NCBI GenBank assembly: GCA_034096865.1 | Contig: JAWQFJ010001858.1 | Coordinates: 27,501 to 91,500, forward strand | Direction: 5' to 3' | DNA from: Theodoxus fluviatilis | Taxonomy: Eukaryota > Mollusca > Gastropoda > Cycloneritida > Neritidae | DNA length: 64,000 nt | Part shown: positions 61,479-64,000 of the stretch, one piece after another | Layout: every line of letters starts with the position of its first letter | How positions within the stretch are numbered: position 1 is the first letter of the stretch | Notes under the pieces: generated by a model | What the model saw: only the letters and a program-made list of their open reading frames with translations | What the model was told of the DNA's origin: nothing | Database searches by the model: none | Position numbers and translations under genes: made by a program

Positions 61479-64000
61479 GACTGTGGCCGAGGCGCTGTTA
61501 CAACTGAGTTGCCGGCAGGTATTTGCAATTTTCTCTCATGGAACATTAATGGGATTTTGCAGAAATTTGATGACCCTGACTTTCTTCCTTATATTCAGAA
61601 ATTTGAGATTGTATGTTTAGTAGAAACCTTTGTTGAATATGTTAAAATTGATAGTATTGAAAACTGTTTCAGATGTTTTGTATCGCCAGCCCGAAAATTA
61701 TCTGAGAAGGGTCGCAGATCGGGCGGTGTCGTGTGTTTGATTAAGCACTGCATAGCTAGGTTTGTTGAACAAATTGAAATAGATTATGATTTCATGCTGG
61801 CTTTCAAATTTAACAATCAACTGTTTATGTCAGACAGGGACGTGATATTGTTATGTGTATATGTTCCGCCTGCCGGTTCTCCGTACTATAGTCAATCAGG
61901 AGAGCCAAATGGAATTTCAGTGCTTCAACAGTGTTTGATACAGCTAACAGTGACTTTCCCATATTGTTCCTTGATTGTGTGCGGCGACTTCAATGCTCGC
62001 ACGGGTAATCACGATATAGGACACACTAATATTTCTGACAGTATGCGTGATTTGCTTGTCGATTCACGTTGCTCCCAGGACAGCGTAGTAAATGATTTTG
62101 GTACTGAATTATTGACAGTTTGTGCCGGTTTTGATCTGTGGATATTGAACGGGAACATATCTGGTGATTTATATGGCAAATTTACCTACATGTCAAGTAC
62201 TGGCAACAGTGTGATAGACTACCTTCTTGTTTCCGGTGACTTGTTTCCCATTTGTGCATCCCTTAATGTAATAGAAAATGTCTTAACGTCCCATTTGTGC
62301 ATGGAACTATGTTTGAAGTGTAAAAGCAGTATTACAAATGATGTAAGAGAACTTTTTGTTATTGAAAAATTCGTTTGGGAGGAGGCATTGAGTGAGGAGT
62401 TTAAAAGCAATTTACAAAGTGGTGTAGAAGGATTGGAGAGATTGTTAGATGATGATATGGATGTAAACGCTGCGGCAGAGGCAATTACAAAGTGTTATGT
62501 GAATGCTGCAGAACCTTTGAAGAAATCAATTGTGTGCGGGAGAGCAGGACACGGTCAGCCGTGGTTCGACAAGGAGTGTAGGGCAAGCAAGAATCTGTTG
62601 CGCTTTTTACTACGCAGATACAGCCGCACATTGGCAACGTGTGATAAAGAATCGTATAAGCAAAGAAGAAAAGAGTACAAGTCCTTGCTAAAGTCTAAGA
62701 AAGAGTCATATAAAAAGAATGCTCTTACTAGTCTGGAAGATAGTATTAAAGATCCTTCCCTGTTCTGGAAACAGGTGAGAAAGCTTAACCTTAGGTCTGC
62801 TATGTATTGTAGTATATCATGTGAAGAATGGAAAGACTATTTTTCTGAAATGTATAGTCATGCTTCAGCTGAACAGCAACAGCAAACTGATATTGATTAC
62901 AGTGTACTCATGCTAGCATCAGAGGAGTTGTCACCCCTTGATTGTGAAATAACTAAGGAAGAGGTTAGTTGTGCAATGGATAAACTGAAGAATAGGAAGG
63001 TTTCAGGGGAGGACAAGATATTGGCAGAAATGCTCAAGTGTACACCTCAGAGACTCATAACAATCATTGCTCAGCTTTTCAATAATATGCTTGCTAAAAA
63101 GTGTTTTCCAAATATTTGGACGAAATCAACTATCTTACCAATCTACAAAAGAGGAGACCCCGCTATCAAAGATAATTATAGGGGAATTTCAATCACGAGC
63201 ATTTTTAGTAAAGTATTCACTTCAGTGGTCACTGACAGGTTACAAGACTGGGCGGAAAGTAATGGTCTGATTGGAGAGGAGCAAGCAGGTTTCAGAAAAG
63301 GTTATTCGACGATGGACAATATTTTTGTTCTGCACTCAGTAATTAATAGATATCTGTCAAGGCATAGAAAACTGTATGCTGTTTTTGTGGATTTTAAGAA
63401 AGCGTTCGATAGTATAAATAGAAATGTACTTTGGCAAATTCTTCGGGGTTATGGCATAAATGGGAGACTACTCCAGATGCTCCAAGCAATGTATTTTGAT
63501 GTTCAAAGCAGTGTAAGGTGCAACGGTCGCTACAGCGACTCATTTGCATATACCAAGGGATTAAAGCAAGGATGTAAAATGAGTCCGATACTTTTTTCTC
63601 TTGTAGTGAACTATGTGGCTAAGATTGTAATCAAACATGGTAAACATGGTATTCAGCTAATGCCTGATGCTACGATTATATATCTGTTACTGTTCGCAGA
63701 TGATATAGTTCTTGTATCGGACACAGTCGTTGGTCTGCAAAACCAATTGAACAATCTCAAAAAAGCTTCAGACACAGTTGGTCTGGATGTAAACCAGCAA
63801 AAAACAAAGGTCATTGTTTTCCGAAATGGTGGTTATCTGGCAGATCATGAGAAGTGGTATCTGGGTACGGAAAGAATTGATACTGTGAATGAGTACAGAT
63901 ATCTTGGAGCACTGTTCACTTCGAGACTGTCCTTTAGTATTTTACAGTCTGATCTTGTACTTAGAGCAAAAGCTGGTATGATTCAACTGACTAAGTGTCT
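61479..64000 (+). CDS. LINE ORF2: AP endonuclease and reverse transcriptase, 3' truncated by the window
   Basis: 840 codons without a stop, continuing past the window edge. The endonuclease shows NFLSWNINGI, CLVETF, YVPPAGSPYY, LIVCGDFNARTG, VIDYLLVS and LTSHLC, which are the APE-type catalytic set. The linker has PWFDKECRASKNLL. The RT shows NYRGISITSIFSKVF, EQAGFRKGYSTMDNIF, AVFVDFKKAFDSINRNVLW, GLKQGCKMSPILFSLV and FADDIVLVSD with the catalytic Asp pair. No AUG occurs between 61479 and about 61796, inside the endonuclease domain, so ORF2 has no initiator of its own. It nicks target DNA and primes reverse transcription. Confidence 0.93.

Larger units (their letters stand above)
60060..64000 (+). 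mobile_element. Non-LTR retrotransposon (LINE), full coding, 3' end beyond the window
   Basis: A 5' region of about 0.4 kb is followed by ORF1 (2A-like motif, coiled coil, L1-type RNA-binding domain) and ORF2 (AP endonuclease and reverse transcriptase). Coding is intact to the right edge. The RT has GLKQGCKMSPILFSL rather than the CR1/L2 form GVPQGSVLGP. That points away from CR1/L2 and towards L1/RTE-X/Ingi-Nimb-like clades, but the clade needs a phylogeny. The true 5' end is obscured by the gap. Confidence 0.88.

Overview
The window is eukaryotic nuclear DNA. Its genes are split by GT-AG introns, simple-sequence repeats are abundant, and several transposon classes are present. It reads as a lophotrochozoan animal, most likely a marine mollusc (gastropod-like). 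That assignment is an inference from protein character, from 2A-bearing LINEs and from the TGACCTTG-rich dispersed repeats. It does not rest on a species marker.

Three conserved host genes can be reconstructed exon by exon with consistent reading phase. (1) Positions 924-20201, minus strand: the 5' half of BPTF/NURF301, the large subunit of the ISWI remodeller NURF. Eleven exons carry the DDT domain, the N-terminal PHD finger and the conserved middle region; the gene runs off the left edge. (2) Positions 20858-32384, plus strand: AIMP2 (p38), a scaffold of the multi-tRNA-synthetase complex. Four exons give 320 residues. AIMP2 and BPTF start head to head, 656 bp apart. (3) Positions 36217-54133, minus strand: an acid alpha-glucosidase-like GH31 enzyme (GAA). 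Nineteen exons give 937 residues, with a membrane anchor, a trefoil domain and both catalytic aspartates. A CpG-rich ORF starting MGNVFSRC sits inside AIMP2 intron 1 (25792-26334) and may be a nested gene.

The introns hold much mobile and tandem DNA: a DIRS-like pol fragment (about 1600-2365); a 2336-bp terminal-inverted-repeat element with a 7-bp target duplication (8574-10909); a MITE pair (near 12.0 and 17.5 kb); RTE-type and CR1/L2-type LINE ends; and two inverted copies of a repeat dense in TCAAGGTCA half-sites (30251-31090 and 39454-40494). Also present are a TA-flanked TIR element (47881-48366) and a hAT-like element inside a CT microsatellite (55415-55736). Several minisatellites abut, or even copy, exon boundaries of BPTF and GAA.

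The right end (about 56.1-64 kb) is transposon territory. A CACTA/EnSpm-like element has an intact 733-residue DDE transposase and a second two-exon gene that is cut at a 10-N assembly gap. A full-coding non-LTR retrotransposon follows directly. Its ORF1 carries a 2A-like motif (GNIEENPGP) and a coiled coil. ORF1 is separated from an uninterrupted endonuclease/reverse-transcriptase ORF2 by a single in-frame UAG, and ORF2 has no AUG before its endonuclease core. This layout is the most interesting feature of the window.
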